A stretch of 39,801 nucleotides of DNA from a virus. Below the pieces are notes generated by a model. It saw only the letters and a program-made list of their open reading frames with translations. It did no database searches and was not told where the DNA came from. How positions within the stretch are numbered: position 1 is the first letter of the stretch; every line of letters begins with the position of its first letter. Positions 6,476 to 13,803 of the stretch are shown piece by piece. The DNA is taken from positions 1-39,801 of the IMG/VR virus record IMGVR_UViG_3300035698_005042; one strand, given 5' to 3'. The translations under genes were made by a program, and so were the position numbers.

Positions 6476-6716
6476 AGTCCTCGGTATTGTAATCCTTAAC
6501 GCATACTTCCTCCTGGATAAATTCTTTTAAATCTTTAAGAGCTTCTCTTGCACCAATGCACTGACTTGGTCCTGCTGGCTGGCAACCATCTATTCTCTCG
6601 GAACCGCAAGCAAATAAATCTTCTAAACTACATCCGCATTCACCTGGTATGCATAATCCGCCATACTTGTTTTTTATCAACCATTCTTTTATTATGCTTT
6701 TTATAGTTTTATCCAT
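6474..6716 (-). CDS. Cys-rich hypothetical protein
   Basis: About 80 residues from ATG 6716 (GGGGG nine bases upstream; the in-frame TTG at 6722 is too close to it). The core CIPGECGCSLEDLFACG...CQPA is a Cys-rich pattern I have seen as a conserved phage hypothetical, possibly a metal site. Followed by a helical segment (CIGAREALKDLKEF). It overlaps the upstream stop by eight bases. Confidence 0.6.
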   Translation of the reverse strand: MDKTIKSIIKEWLIKNKYGGLCIPGECGCSLEDLFACGSERIDGCQPAGPSQCIGAREALKDLKEFIQEEVCVKDYNTED

Positions 6717-7038
6717 TGCCAATCGCCCCCTTCAACTTCGCTTGTAAAGCTGGCAATATTATGTCAGCAAATCTATCACAAGCGCCCCTAATTTCTTTTG
6801 TTATTCTAGCTTGATAGGCCATACCTAATTGCATCTTACACGAAAAATAACCAGGGTTGAGCTGTAACAGAAACTTTTTAAAAGGTTCCTCGCCATAATA
6901 ACGCCAAGCATATGAAAAGTTTCCGTAATCTGTAACCGATCCAAAAAAACCATCTTCTGTTATGACTATCTGTCCAAGCCATTCCCTGTTTTTGCTGTAT
7001 AGCGTGATGCTTTCTGCTTTTGTTGTTTTTTCATCCAT
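6709..7038 (-). CDS. Hypothetical protein
   Basis: A 109-residue protein after GGAGG. The sequence ITLYSKNREWLGQIVITEDG...VTDYGNFSYAWRYYG looks like a beta-rich fold conserved in phages of unknown role, followed by a helical C-terminus. Early-block gene. Confidence 0.6.
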   Translation of the reverse strand: MDEKTTKAESITLYSKNREWLGQIVITEDGFFGSVTDYGNFSYAWRYYGEEPFKKFLLQLNPGYFSCKMQLGMAYQARITKEIRGACDRFADIILPALQAKLKGAIGNG

Positions 7039-7059
7039 TAGCTACTACCTCCTCGGTTA

Positions 7060-7458
7060 TTAGAACTCTGCAACTCCATCCTCTACTCCTAAATGTGGTT
7101 TTTCCTTCGAATAATCTTTTACGGGGTTCTTAACATCGTACATAGTATCCTCTATGCGTTGTAGAATTACTTGCGATTCTTCCATGTAATATTTTTGTCT
7201 GTCATTGGGTCCGTCTTTCTGTTTGTTAATTCCATCGTGTGTTTTTAAGATTCCTGCATGAGCTTTTTGCAGGTTGTCTAATTGCAACTCGCAGTCACAA
7301 ACTAACAGAACTTTTCTTTTGTATATTGGATCATCATAGTAAGAGCGTTCTTTATTGCAGTAAGCGCAATGTACACCTGACTTAGATAAGCGGTTCAACC
7401 ATTTACCTAACACACTCTCGGCATTACGCTGACCTTTGGCTCTATTCATGATCTCCAT
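7060..7458 (-). CDS. Hypothetical zinc-binding protein
   Basis: A 132-residue protein whose ATG directly follows the stop of the helicase-loader-like gene (TAAATG). It has CAYCNKE and, 25 residues later, CDCEL, making a likely zinc site, then an acidic/Lys-rich helical half. Close coupling with replication genes suggests a replication-related or DNA-associated role, but this is inference. Confidence 0.55.
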   Translation of the reverse strand: MEIMNRAKGQRNAESVLGKWLNRLSKSGVHCAYCNKERSYYDDPIYKRKVLLVCDCELQLDNLQKAHAGILKTHDGINKQKDGPNDRQKYYMEESQVILQRIEDTMYDVKNPVKDYSKEKPHLGVEDGVAEF

Positions 7459-7851
7459 TTAGTTTCCCCTCTGCAACTGTTTTGGTTTAATCACGTTGTT
7501 ATCTGAATCCCATCTCTCTTTACATTTCTCTTGAAATAGATAACTACATCCGTTGCGCATATCACAGAATCCGTTTTCTCCTATCACTCCAGAGCAAGTC
7601 CTTTCTGTTGCTAGCATTCTACGGTTCTTTTCTTTTTCGTTTATCACGCTTGCCTTTTCCCTTAGTTCTGCAATAGACGGAAAGAACCTAAGCGTTCTCA
7701 AGCATTCTTTGGCTGATAAGATCAAGGTCTCGTCATCAATGTCTTTTAACTCCTCGTTGTAAATCTCAAAAAACTCTTCACTCATCTCTTTATCCTGTAA
7801 GACTTTTGACACCTTCTCCAGTATTTTGCTCAATATTTCTAAGTTTGCCAT
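7459..7851 (-). CDS. Helicase-loader-like protein (G39P-like N-terminus)
   Basis: A 130-residue protein overlapping the initiator gene by 62 bases. Its N-terminal two-thirds is helical and ends DETLILSAKECLRTLRFFPSIAELREKA, which resembles the N-terminal domain of replicative helicase inhibitors/loaders such as SPP1 G39P. The C-terminal third has four Cys (CSGVIGENGFCDMRNGC...C) for zinc. Such proteins bring the host or phage DnaB helicase to the initiator-bound origin. No helicase gene is seen, so the host helicase would be used. The assignment is by resemblance and position. Confidence 0.55.
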   Translation of the reverse strand: MANLEILSKILEKVSKVLQDKEMSEEFFEIYNEELKDIDDETLILSAKECLRTLRFFPSIAELREKASVINEKEKNRRMLATERTCSGVIGENGFCDMRNGCSYLFQEKCKERWDSDNNVIKPKQLQRGN

Positions 7852-8632
7852 TACGGTTTTCCTCCTGTGCTCGTTTAATCATTTTTGCTGCCACTTCCAT
7901 GTTCCTGTCATACTTTGTTTTAGGTCTCACACTACCTGCGAACATCTTCAAGCAAAGTTGATCGTACTGCTTCCTCAACTTCTGCGTAGAGAGAATGTTG
8001 TTTTGCCAGAACGGATCATCTTGGCACCAATCTATAACCAGTAAAATATCATTTATTGATTTATTGTCATTTACGTTTAATAGTTTTATGTGCTTATCCC
8101 ATTCGGCGAGGTTCGGCTTTTTGTGGTTAGGATTCCTAGAGAGTATTTTTTTGTAAAGAAGCTCGGAAGCTTGGCGATGGTTTTCATCGACATGCGACTC
8201 TGTATCTGTTCTGTTCTGTTCTGTATCTGTTCTGTTCTGTAGAGAGACATTCTTAGGACATGTCTTAGGACTGTCTTTGGACATGTCCTGAGACAATGGA
8301 GTGTGGTATTTTGCCTTTTCCCTTTGTTTACGCTTGTTTTCTGCTGCGTTGTCGCTTGCGTATTGACGTTTACTCCAATTTAAAATAACAATTACGTGTT
8401 CATTAAAATCCAAGACTCGATGCTTTTTGAGCAAAACAAGCGAAGTTTTGAGCGTTGAACAACGCAATCTTAGTCTCCACGAAACATTTTCTAATCCCAA
8501 AGTGATATTTCCATCATCATTAAGTTCACTTGCGAGGCACAAAAGATAGATAAACACTCTGAAAGTTTTATCTTTAAGTTGTCTCATTTTCGGATCATCT
8601 TTTAGCTCTACATACATTCTAAACCACTGCAT
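7790..8632 (-). CDS. Phage replication initiator (lambda O / replisome organiser type)
   Basis: A 280-residue protein. Residues 1-100 form a winged-helix-like DNA-binding part (MQWFRMYVELKDDPKMRQLKDK..., LGLENVSWRLRL). A low-complexity linker carries a duplicated heptapeptide QNRTDTE. The C-terminal part, LAEWDKHIKLL...VIDWCQDDPFWQNNILSTQKLR, is the hallmark C-terminal domain of phage replication proteins. It should bind the origin and recruit the helicase through the loader next door. AAGGA precedes the ATG. The linker-encoding DNA holds repeats that may be the origin, as in lambda. Confidence 0.8.
   Translation of the reverse strand: MQWFRMYVELKDDPKMRQLKDKTFRVFIYLLCLASELNDDGNITLGLENVSWRLRLRCSTLKTSLVLLKKHRVLDFNEHVIVILNWSKRQYASDNAAENKRKQREKAKYHTPLSQDMSKDSPKTCPKNVSLQNRTDTEQNRTDTESHVDENHRQASELLYKKILSRNPNHKKPNLAEWDKHIKLLNVNDNKSINDILLVIDWCQDDPFWQNNILSTQKLRKQYDQLCLKMFAGSVRPKTKYDRNMEVAAKMIKRAQEENRNGKLRNIEQNTGEGVKSLTG
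8200..8241. repeat. Two 21-bp direct repeats inside the initiator gene
   Basis: Two tandem copies of CTGTATCTGTTCTGTTCTGT plus one further base (8200-8220, 8221-8241), differing only in the last base. They encode the doubled QNRTDTE of the initiator linker. Together with nearby GGACATGTC repeats they form a candidate iteron cluster. Confidence 0.9.
8256..8288. other. Paired GGACATGTC palindromes; candidate origin region
   Basis: GGACATGTC at 8256-8264 and GGACATGTCC at 8279-8288 are 23 bases apart, start to start, and each contains the 8-bp palindrome GACATGTC. They sit beside the 21-bp repeats in the middle of the replication initiator gene, the place where lambda-type phages keep their origin iterons. 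Origin function is inferred. Confidence 0.45.
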
Positions 8633-8635
8633 GTT

Positions 8636-8905
8636 TTATTCCTTCTCTAATACAAAATGAGATAAGTTTCCAATAGTAGTTTTGCCAAAAGATAGCTTGC
8701 ATTTATCTAATATATTAGCTACTGTATCTTTGCTTAATGTTCCAGAAGTTTTGGTATTTGTTAGCTTTGAAATCCTCTTAATTGATATTCGTGGATGTTT
8801 TTCTTGCCAATCGTGAGTGCAGCATAAAGTAGAGCAATAAACTCTGTCCCTCCTCTTTATCTCGAATGGTTTACCGCAGTACAAACATTTAACTGTTTCT
8901 TTCAT
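8636..8905 (-). CDS. Small zinc-finger protein (paralogue of the 5651 gene)
   Basis: An 89-residue protein with CLYCGKPF-x3-RRDRVYC-x3-C near the N-terminus and a helix-turn-helix-like tail (SGTLSKDTVANILDKC). It shares its metal motif with 5651-5854. It follows its own promoter (8946-8974) and directly precedes the replication initiator, so it may be a regulator of that operon. This role is inferred. Confidence 0.6.
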   Translation of the reverse strand: MKETVKCLYCGKPFEIKRRDRVYCSTLCCTHDWQEKHPRISIKRISKLTNTKTSGTLSKDTVANILDKCKLSFGKTTIGNLSHFVLEKE

Positions 8906-8945
8906 CTTTGCTCTTTTCTTTGAAGTATTTGAATTATTATTATAA

Positions 8946-8974
8946 ATACTATCTCACTACAAACCATTTGTCAA
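8946..8974 (-). promoter_or_regulatory. Sigma70-type promoter for the replication genes
   Basis: TTGACA at 8974-8969, 17-base spacer, TAGTAT at 8951-8946; a TATAAT-like sequence lies a few bases further on. The -35 overlaps the end of the 8971 gene. It would start RNA near 8939, ahead of the zinc-finger and initiator genes. Confidence 0.65.
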
Positions 8975-9438
8975 CCTTCTTTTCTTTTATTTTCTTCTAA
9001 TCCTGCTAGTATCTCTTGTATTTTATCTGACTCTGCTGCTGCGCCGCTTTGCTCTATCTCTGACTTCAGTGAGGTTATAAACTTGGTTCTCTCTTCCTTG
9101 GTATAGAACACCCAAGAGACTGGTATCTTTACTATAGTTCCGTCAATAGTCATTGAGTGGCATGGCCCCCATTTAGCTTTACACCATAGCTTAAAAAAAT
9201 CCTCTGTGCTGCCTTCAGGTGCGCTGTGGCAAGCGGTTTTATAGTACTCCGAAAGAAGCAAATGCGCTAGTTTGTTTTGCTGTGCTGTACCGTACTCAAT
9301 GCATTTAGTAACTGTGCATCTAACTACACCGGAATTTTTCTTTGCTAACTTTGCTAGTTTGATGTTGTTGCAATGTGGGAAGCGTATGTAGTAGGTGCCT
9401 CTCTCGTCCTTATGCAGGTTAGCGTTGTCGTCAATCAT
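8971..9438 (-). CDS. Hypothetical protein, possibly NinB-like recombination protein
   Basis: A 155-residue protein. Its middle and end (TAQQNKLAHLLLSEYY..., KLWCKAKWGPC, VSWVFYTKEERTKFITSLKSEIEQSG) resemble the general layout of phage NinB/Orf-type proteins, which help load recombinases onto single-stranded DNA. The match is only a feel for the pattern and no diagnostic motif is certain. It overlaps the methyltransferase gene by four bases (ATGA). AGGAGG lies upstream of the ATG. Confidence 0.4.
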   Translation of the reverse strand: MIDDNANLHKDERGTYYIRFPHCNNIKLAKLAKKNSGVVRCTVTKCIEYGTAQQNKLAHLLLSEYYKTACHSAPEGSTEDFFKLWCKAKWGPCHSMTIDGTIVKIPVSWVFYTKEERTKFITSLKSEIEQSGAAAESDKIQEILAGLEENKRKEG

Positions 9439-10112
9439 AGTGGTAGCACCTCCTGCTCTAGTCTTCGAGCTGCTATCTCACAATACTTTTCTTCTAGCTC
9501 AATACCTATTGCTTTGCGTTGTAAGTTTTTGGCTGCTCGCAGAGTAGTGCCGGAACCCATATATAAATCAAGTATCAAATCATCTTTTCCACTATACTTT
9601 TCAATAATTATATTCATTAAAGCTAATGGCTTTTGTGTCGGGTGCATTCTTTTTTTTATGTCTTGTTTTTCCATTCCAAATATTCCTGCGAACTTAACCC
9701 TCAAAATATCTCTTTTATGCGTAGTTTTACTCCATATCATTTCAAAACAAGAACCATACATTTTATCAGCCGAATCTGTTAGTCTTTTATCCCAAACTAA
9801 CCAACTGCCACCTTTAGGTAATTTGTCGGCGTAATAATCACCACCAAACCAAAATTGTTCTTTAGCGTCTATTTTATTCAATATTTTTCTAGGATCGAAT
9901 TCCTTGTCATCTCCAATAACTTTATTATAGTCACAACCACCAGTTTTTCCTTTAAACATTTTGCTTTTCATTGACCCAAAATTAGTATTTAATTTCATGC
10001 CATAAGGCGGATCAGTAAGCACCAGATCAACTTTCGGCAACTCTGGTAATATTTCTAAGCAGTCACAATTATATATAGTGCAATGATTATCTTGATAGTA
10101 TGGTTTTATCAT
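9435..10112 (-). CDS. DNA methyltransferase, N6-adenine/N4-cytosine type
   Basis: A 225-residue enzyme. The catalytic motif DPPYG (in VLTDPPYGMKL, about residue 35) comes before the AdoMet-binding motif (LDLYMGSGTTLRAA, about residue 185), the beta-class order. HPTQKPLALM just before is also typical of this family. It methylates DNA at a short site, probably to protect the phage from restriction; no partner nuclease is next to it. The ATG follows the upstream stop directly (TAAATG) with GGAAGGG as ribosome site. Confidence 0.88.
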   Translation of the reverse strand: MIKPYYQDNHCTIYNCDCLEILPELPKVDLVLTDPPYGMKLNTNFGSMKSKMFKGKTGGCDYNKVIGDDKEFDPRKILNKIDAKEQFWFGGDYYADKLPKGGSWLVWDKRLTDSADKMYGSCFEMIWSKTTHKRDILRVKFAGIFGMEKQDIKKRMHPTQKPLALMNIIIEKYSGKDDLILDLYMGSGTTLRAAKNLQRKAIGIELEEKYCEIAARRLEQEVLPL

Positions 10113-10322
10113 TTACCCTTCCTGCATCACATAGTTAAAATATTGTTTTCCTTCAACTCTTGCGCTAACAATATTATGACCCTCTCGTCTTAGGTCAGTT
10201 ATTCTTCTGCGGTAGTCGACGATATAAATCTTGCCAATGATTTTAGCAAAGGTCACGCCTTTCGAACCTGCTTCTTTTAACATCGCGAGTATTCTGCTTT
10301 TTTGATTATTTCGATTTTTCAT
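10113..10322 (-). CDS. Winged-helix / helix-turn-helix small protein
   Basis: A 69-residue basic protein: KSRILAMLKEAGSKGVTFAKI...RRRITDLRREGHNIVSARVEGKQYFNYV. This is the compact winged-helix fold seen in many phage small regulators and replication accessories. Its ATG overlaps the stop of the frame-restored YopX gene (TAATG), with AAGGAGG inside the YopX end. Likely DNA-binding. Confidence 0.65.
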   Translation of the reverse strand: MKNRNNQKSRILAMLKEAGSKGVTFAKIIGKIYIVDYRRRITDLRREGHNIVSARVEGKQYFNYVMQEG

Positions 10323-10734
10323 TACGCCGCCTCCTTGGGGTCTAGTAGTTCCGGGTTGTCGTGAATGTTACCGATGACTTCAGGCAGCCCTTCTGCAAAA
10401 ATAGATTTTTTTCTCCGTATAACCTTTCATATAATGGAGCGGTTGGGCCAATTTGTTTTTCTATAAACATTCCGTTTCCATAACCAACAACCATAAGCAC
10501 AACACCAGTAACACTTATTATATCCCCCTCGAATATCTTCTTTTTGTTCTTATCCTTTAGCCCAGTGTATTGGCCAACGGTTTGGGGGCATACGTCCGAA
10601 CAGCAAGTTATATATTTTGCGTCATCGTTTATATATGTCCATTCAATTCGGCACCCTGCTCTTGTAGAAAGATCTCCATAACACCACTCTTTATTGTCAT
10701 ATCGTTTTGCCCTAAACATTATTGATCTTATCAT
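10322..10734 (-). CDS. YopX family protein, C-terminus in the -1 frame
   Basis: The zero frame starts MIRSIMFRAKRYDNKEWCYGDL, contains VGQYTGLKDKNKKKIFEGDI (classic YopX), and ends at 10342 with an unrelated tail. In the -1 frame the expected YopX ending EVIGNIHDNPELL appears and runs to TAA at 10322, which overlaps the next ATG (TAATG). The frames meet at A7 (10412-10406), read A AAA AAT in the zero frame. One extra A, or -1 slippage, gives a 137-residue protein. YopX proteins are common in phages; their role is unknown. Confidence 0.75.
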
Positions 10735-10747
10735 GTTCTACCTCCAT

Positions 10748-11089
10748 TTAATTTATATATCCTATCCATATTTTAGGCTCCTTCACACGGTCAGCAAACC
10801 AAAAGAACTGACAGGTAAATGGATCTAGACCAGTGTGTTTTATTGCTTGGTGAAACTTAGTAAAGTCGGCTTTGGAAGGTTTGCGCTTGGTATGTTTTAC
10901 TTGGATATAGTAGGTTGCGATTATTTTATTAACTAGGTCTGGTTTCAATGCTATTACATCACCGAGCCCAAATAGATCTGTATTACCTCTGGTATGTGGC
11001 CATGCCTCGGCATGTGTAAATCCGTTCCCTAGGAGCCACGCAATGGCCTTTCTATGCCCACGGCCCCCCTTTGCTCTACAGTTAATCAT
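10748..11089 (-). CDS. PD-(D/E)XK nuclease-like protein (Hjc/VRR-NUC-like)
   Basis: A 113-residue protein with an N-terminal GGRGHRKAIAWLLGNGF helix, then GDVIALKPD and YYIQVKHTKRKP. This gives the D...QxK core of small restriction-like nucleases and Holliday-junction resolvases; the usual Glu is Gln. Family members resolve branched DNA in phage replication and packaging. It is joined to an upstream small gene by ATGA. Activity is uncertain because of the Gln. Confidence 0.6.
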   Translation of the reverse strand: MINCRAKGGRGHRKAIAWLLGNGFTHAEAWPHTRGNTDLFGLGDVIALKPDLVNKIIATYYIQVKHTKRKPSKADFTKFHQAIKHTGLDPFTCQFFWFADRVKEPKIWIGYIN

Positions 11090-11238
11090 TTGTCCTCCGG
11101 CGGTTGTGGATTATCTTCTAGTTCGGCTTGTTCTTCACAGAACTCTTTATGACAAGCATCTGAGCACACTATATAATTTCCTGGAGTTTCTAAAAAAGTA
11201 ATTCCACATACATAACATTGTATTTTATCGCCTGTCAT
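11086..11238 (-). CDS. Small zinc-ribbon protein (50 aa)
   Basis: Start ATG 11238 with AGGGGGAG upstream, and ATGA overlaps on both sides. MTGDKIQCYVCGITFLETPG then CSDACHKEFC gives a clear CxxC...CxxxC zinc motif, followed by an acidic tail. The couplings make it a real gene despite its size. Confidence 0.7.
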   Translation of the reverse strand: MTGDKIQCYVCGITFLETPGNYIVCSDACHKEFCEEQAELEDNPQPPEDK

Positions 11239-11414
11239 TTGTCTCCCCCTTGTACATAATTACGGCATCCTTGGTCGTGGGCAATAATAACTGTCCTTAC
11301 ATCTGGTAGGGGATCAAAATTCTTAGCGTATTGAGTACATATCCCACAGCCCTTTAAAATGATCGAGTCCCAGTTACTATAGTTTTGCCAGTAAACACAT
11401 GTTTCGCATTTCAT
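11235..11414 (-). CDS. Small Cys-rich protein (59 aa)
   Basis: ATG 11414 follows GGGAGG and the stop is in an ATGA overlap with the next gene. MKCETCVYWQNYSNWD...GCGICTQYAKNF...GC has two CxxC pairs: a compact zinc-binding phage protein of unknown role. Confidence 0.7.
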   Translation of the reverse strand: MKCETCVYWQNYSNWDSIILKGCGICTQYAKNFDPLPDVRTVIIAHDQGCRNYVQGGDK

Positions 11415-11432
11415 TTTAAGCCTCCCTTTTGA

Positions 11433-11600
11433 TTAAAAAACTGAGAATATAACCCAGTAATAAAAGACTATTGCGAATGCTGCTAAGCAAGTTAGTGCAC
11501 CTATAAAAACTTGCCATTTATCTACCTTCTTAGGTGGATTCAATCGCTTGATCCTTCTAGTGTTGCTGCTACAGTAACTGCGAGGTCTGTATGAGTTCAT
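11433..11600 (-). CDS. Small single-span membrane protein (55 aa)
   Basis: Start taken at ATG 11600, with AGGGGAGA upstream, in place of the longer frame at 11633. A basic N-terminal half (MNSYRPRSYCSSNTRRIKRL) is followed by one membrane segment (about residues 35-52). The positive-inside rule puts the N-terminus in the cytoplasm. Function unknown. Confidence 0.6.
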   Translation of the reverse strand: MNSYRPRSYCSSNTRRIKRLNPPKKVDKWQVFIGALTCLAAFAIVFYYWVIFSVF

Positions 11601-11851
11601 AATATTCTCCCCTGTGATTTTCGCTCGTCCCACTTGCGTTCTTTCATGAGATCTAATATTTTTTCTATGTCATTAATATTATATTTACATACGTAATCCC
11701 TAGCACCTTTTTTAGAAGGCCCATATTTAGCTGGTGAAATGCTAAAACTTTGAATTGCGCTTACTACAGTACCCCTAGTAATAACCTTTTTCTTTAGCTT
11801 CCATTTTCTGTTTATATATTCTACTGCTTTTACGAAAGTAAGTGTCTGCAT
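11597..11851 (-). CDS. Hypothetical, probably DNA-binding protein
   Basis: An 84-residue basic protein (MQTLTFVKAVEYINRKWKLK...TRGTVVSAIQSFSISPAKYG...) with AGGAG upstream. The order TRGTVVSAI...GPSKKGARDYVCKYNINDI resembles a small helix-turn-helix protein of the kind that reads a DNA site, but no family is certain. It overlaps the next gene by four bases. Confidence 0.5.
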   Translation of the reverse strand: MQTLTFVKAVEYINRKWKLKKKVITRGTVVSAIQSFSISPAKYGPSKKGARDYVCKYNINDIEKILDLMKERKWDERKSQGRIL

Positions 11852-11870
11852 ACCGTCTCCTAAAGTTTAT

Positions 11871-12047
11871 TTAGTAACAACACATCCAGTCTTCTTGATC
11901 TTCAGGTTCGTTCTTCTTGCGGTCTTGCTCCTTTTTTATTTCCTCTAGATACACTTTAGCAAGCCTTTTACCTAACATCTTCTGTTTGTAATCTTCAGGT
12001 AGTGGCTCTGCGTCTAGCATTATGTCCGTACTATCGAATTCAATCAT
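11871..12047 (-). CDS. Small acidic/helical hypothetical protein (58 aa)
   Basis: ATG 12047 with GGAGGAG upstream, overlapping the upstream gene by ATGA. MIEFDSTDIMLDAEPLPEDY, then a Lys/Glu helix, and ending WMCCY. Too short for most gene finders, but the coupling and ribosome site are convincing. Function unknown. Confidence 0.6.
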   Translation of the reverse strand: MIEFDSTDIMLDAEPLPEDYKQKMLGKRLAKVYLEEIKKEQDRKKNEPEDQEDWMCCY

Positions 12048-12256
12048 TGTTTCTCCTCCACAAGTTGGATTGTTTGGATTAATAAATCTATTAGCGTGTC
12101 ATTGTATCCATTCAGTGATGTCATAACCCCTTCGTTAATCTCAGTTATTATTACCAACGGAACCTCGTTCTCTGCGCAAAAGTTGTTCAACTCAGTTGAT
12201 TTAGTTTCTATAGTTTTCCTAACTACTTTCTTATCTAAAATGAATAATTCATCCAT
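12044..12256 (-). CDS. Hypothetical protein
   Basis: A 70-residue soluble protein (MDELFILDKKVVRKTIETKS...) with AGGGGGAAT upstream. No motif recognised. It lies in an operon with the RecB-like nuclease and ends in an ATGA overlap. Confidence 0.6.
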   Translation of the reverse strand: MDELFILDKKVVRKTIETKSTELNNFCAENEVPLVIITEINEGVMTSLNGYNDTLIDLLIQTIQLVEEKQ

Positions 12257-12274
12257 ATAATTCCCCCTTAGATA

Positions 12275-12874
12275 CTAATATTTGGATTTCCAATTAGCAT
12301 AATATAACTCTTTTAATTCCTGGTCATACTCTAGCCAGGCAATAAAATCATCAACCACTGGCTCAATGTTATTGTCTGTGTATCGCTCTATACTCAATCC
12401 TTTGCATACAGTATCTTTTTCTCCGTGATATACTTCCACTACCACATAATCACAGTATGTTAGCCCAGTGCAGTACAAATATAGTTTGTGTTGCGCACTA
12501 GATTTAAATTTACCCACGTTATAATTAGATGTGGTTTTTATATCTATGATTATATTCCCCTTCACCACGTCCATCCGGCCATATAACAAGTAATCCTTAT
12601 ACTTCTTTTTACAAGGTAATTGCCAGGTACCTCCATCAACTATTCCGGCTACCTGTTTAGTATGCCTAACATAACTTTCCTCCTCTTCTTCAAGTGGTCT
12701 GGAATTGCAAATCGCTTCAACGTCTTCCTCAAATTTCTTACCAAATAAAATAGGTCTATTTGGCTCACCGTATATCCTTTTCAATGTCAAAATGAATTTG
12801 TCTCTCTCCTCAGACTTTTCCGAGGCGAGATACCATAACCAACTATTTAATAAACTTGGAGTGATAAGATACAT
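12275..12874 (-). CDS. RecB/Cas4-like PD-(D/E)XK exonuclease
   Basis: A 199-residue protein: N-terminal ITPSLLNSWLWYL helix, IVDGGTW, YGRMDVV (Asp), IIIDIKTT (D-x-K) and SSAQHKLYLYC (motif QxxxY). This is the PD-(D/E)XK arrangement of RecB-family phage exonucleases. It would process DNA ends and give single strands for the recombinase-like ATPase encoded just upstream. AAAGGAG precedes the ATG; the gap to the ATPase gene is two bases. Confidence 0.75.
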   Translation of the reverse strand: MYLITPSLLNSWLWYLASEKSEERDKFILTLKRIYGEPNRPILFGKKFEEDVEAICNSRPLEEEEESYVRHTKQVAGIVDGGTWQLPCKKKYKDYLLYGRMDVVKGNIIIDIKTTSNYNVGKFKSSAQHKLYLYCTGLTYCDYVVVEVYHGEKDTVCKGLSIERYTDNNIEPVVDDFIAWLEYDQELKELYYANWKSKY

Positions 12875-12876
12875 AT

Positions 12877-13791
12877 TTAAACTCCTTTGAATTCTTTGGT
12901 CTTAAAATCATAGGTTAATCCAATTGATTTTATTTTTTGATTAAGCAAGTGTTTGCATTCTGCCAAGCTATGATACACATGCTCTAACTTATAGATATTT
13001 TCTAGGCATAGCGTAGCTGTATCTGCATCGATTACTGCTTCAATGTCAGCCTTAGCAATGTTTTTTATAGCTAAGTATTTTTCGTTTAGTTTGCCATGCT
13101 CTTTATTAGAAGCGTTTGCACGAGCGAATAAATTTGTCAGGTAATCATTTGGAGCACCTGTCAATACATTAGGTAGCCTTTCAAAATCCGAGATACCTAA
13201 ACTATTTTTAGTGTAGTACCTCTCATTTGGTGAGAAGTTAATCATAGGATTAGTACCTTGAACTTCTGCAAAACCAACTAAGTCCATATCCTTGAAGATT
13301 TCTTTTTTAGCTCGACCTCCAGCATCAATACGATAGACCTTAGTTTCTCCATCTGTTTCTTCTGTTGCGTGTGCTACATATACTAAATGCTTCTTTAAAG
13401 AACTCATTAAATTATGGAACTTATTAAACTCTCCTGCTAACCATCCCCAGCCTTTTTGTGTGAGCGATCCATCAGATTGAACTAATTTGGGATTAATTGT
13501 TTTTGCATGTGCAGTCATTAATTCCAACAGCCTACCCAATGTATCAACTACAATAGTTTTATAGTTCCCTAAATCACCCATTAAATCTTCTAGCAATTCT
13601 GGGTGAGTTTCAGGCTGCAAATATCCTTGAGGTCTGCTAGGTGGGTGAATCCGCTTAATACCCCTGTCCACGTCAATTAATAACGGAGATGGAGCACTGC
13701 AGGCAAGAGTGCTTTTTGCTGCTCCTGGTTTACCATATATTAACACCTTGTATATTTCATCGTGATTTACATCTGCAGAATTCTTAATCAT
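12877..13791 (-). CDS. RecA-like P-loop ATPase (Sak4-like recombinase)
   Basis: A 304-residue protein. The Walker A is GKPGAAKST near residue 17, with Ala at the last usual Gly. The Walker B is YKTIVVDTLGRLL near residue 78. Further on, LVYVAHATEE fits a sensor strand. This is the phage AAA_24/Sak4-type single-domain RecA relative that aids strand annealing or exchange. The pairing with the nuclease next door makes a two-gene recombination module. AAAGGAGAT is upstream. Confidence 0.75.
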   Translation of the reverse strand: MIKNSADVNHDEIYKVLIYGKPGAAKSTLACSAPSPLLIDVDRGIKRIHPPSRPQGYLQPETHPELLEDLMGDLGNYKTIVVDTLGRLLELMTAHAKTINPKLVQSDGSLTQKGWGWLAGEFNKFHNLMSSLKKHLVYVAHATEETDGETKVYRIDAGGRAKKEIFKDMDLVGFAEVQGTNPMINFSPNERYYTKNSLGISDFERLPNVLTGAPNDYLTNLFARANASNKEHGKLNEKYLAIKNIAKADIEAVIDADTATLCLENIYKLEHVYHSLAECKHLLNQKIKSIGLTYDFKTKEFKGV

Positions 13792-13803
13792 TTGTCATCT
13801 CCT

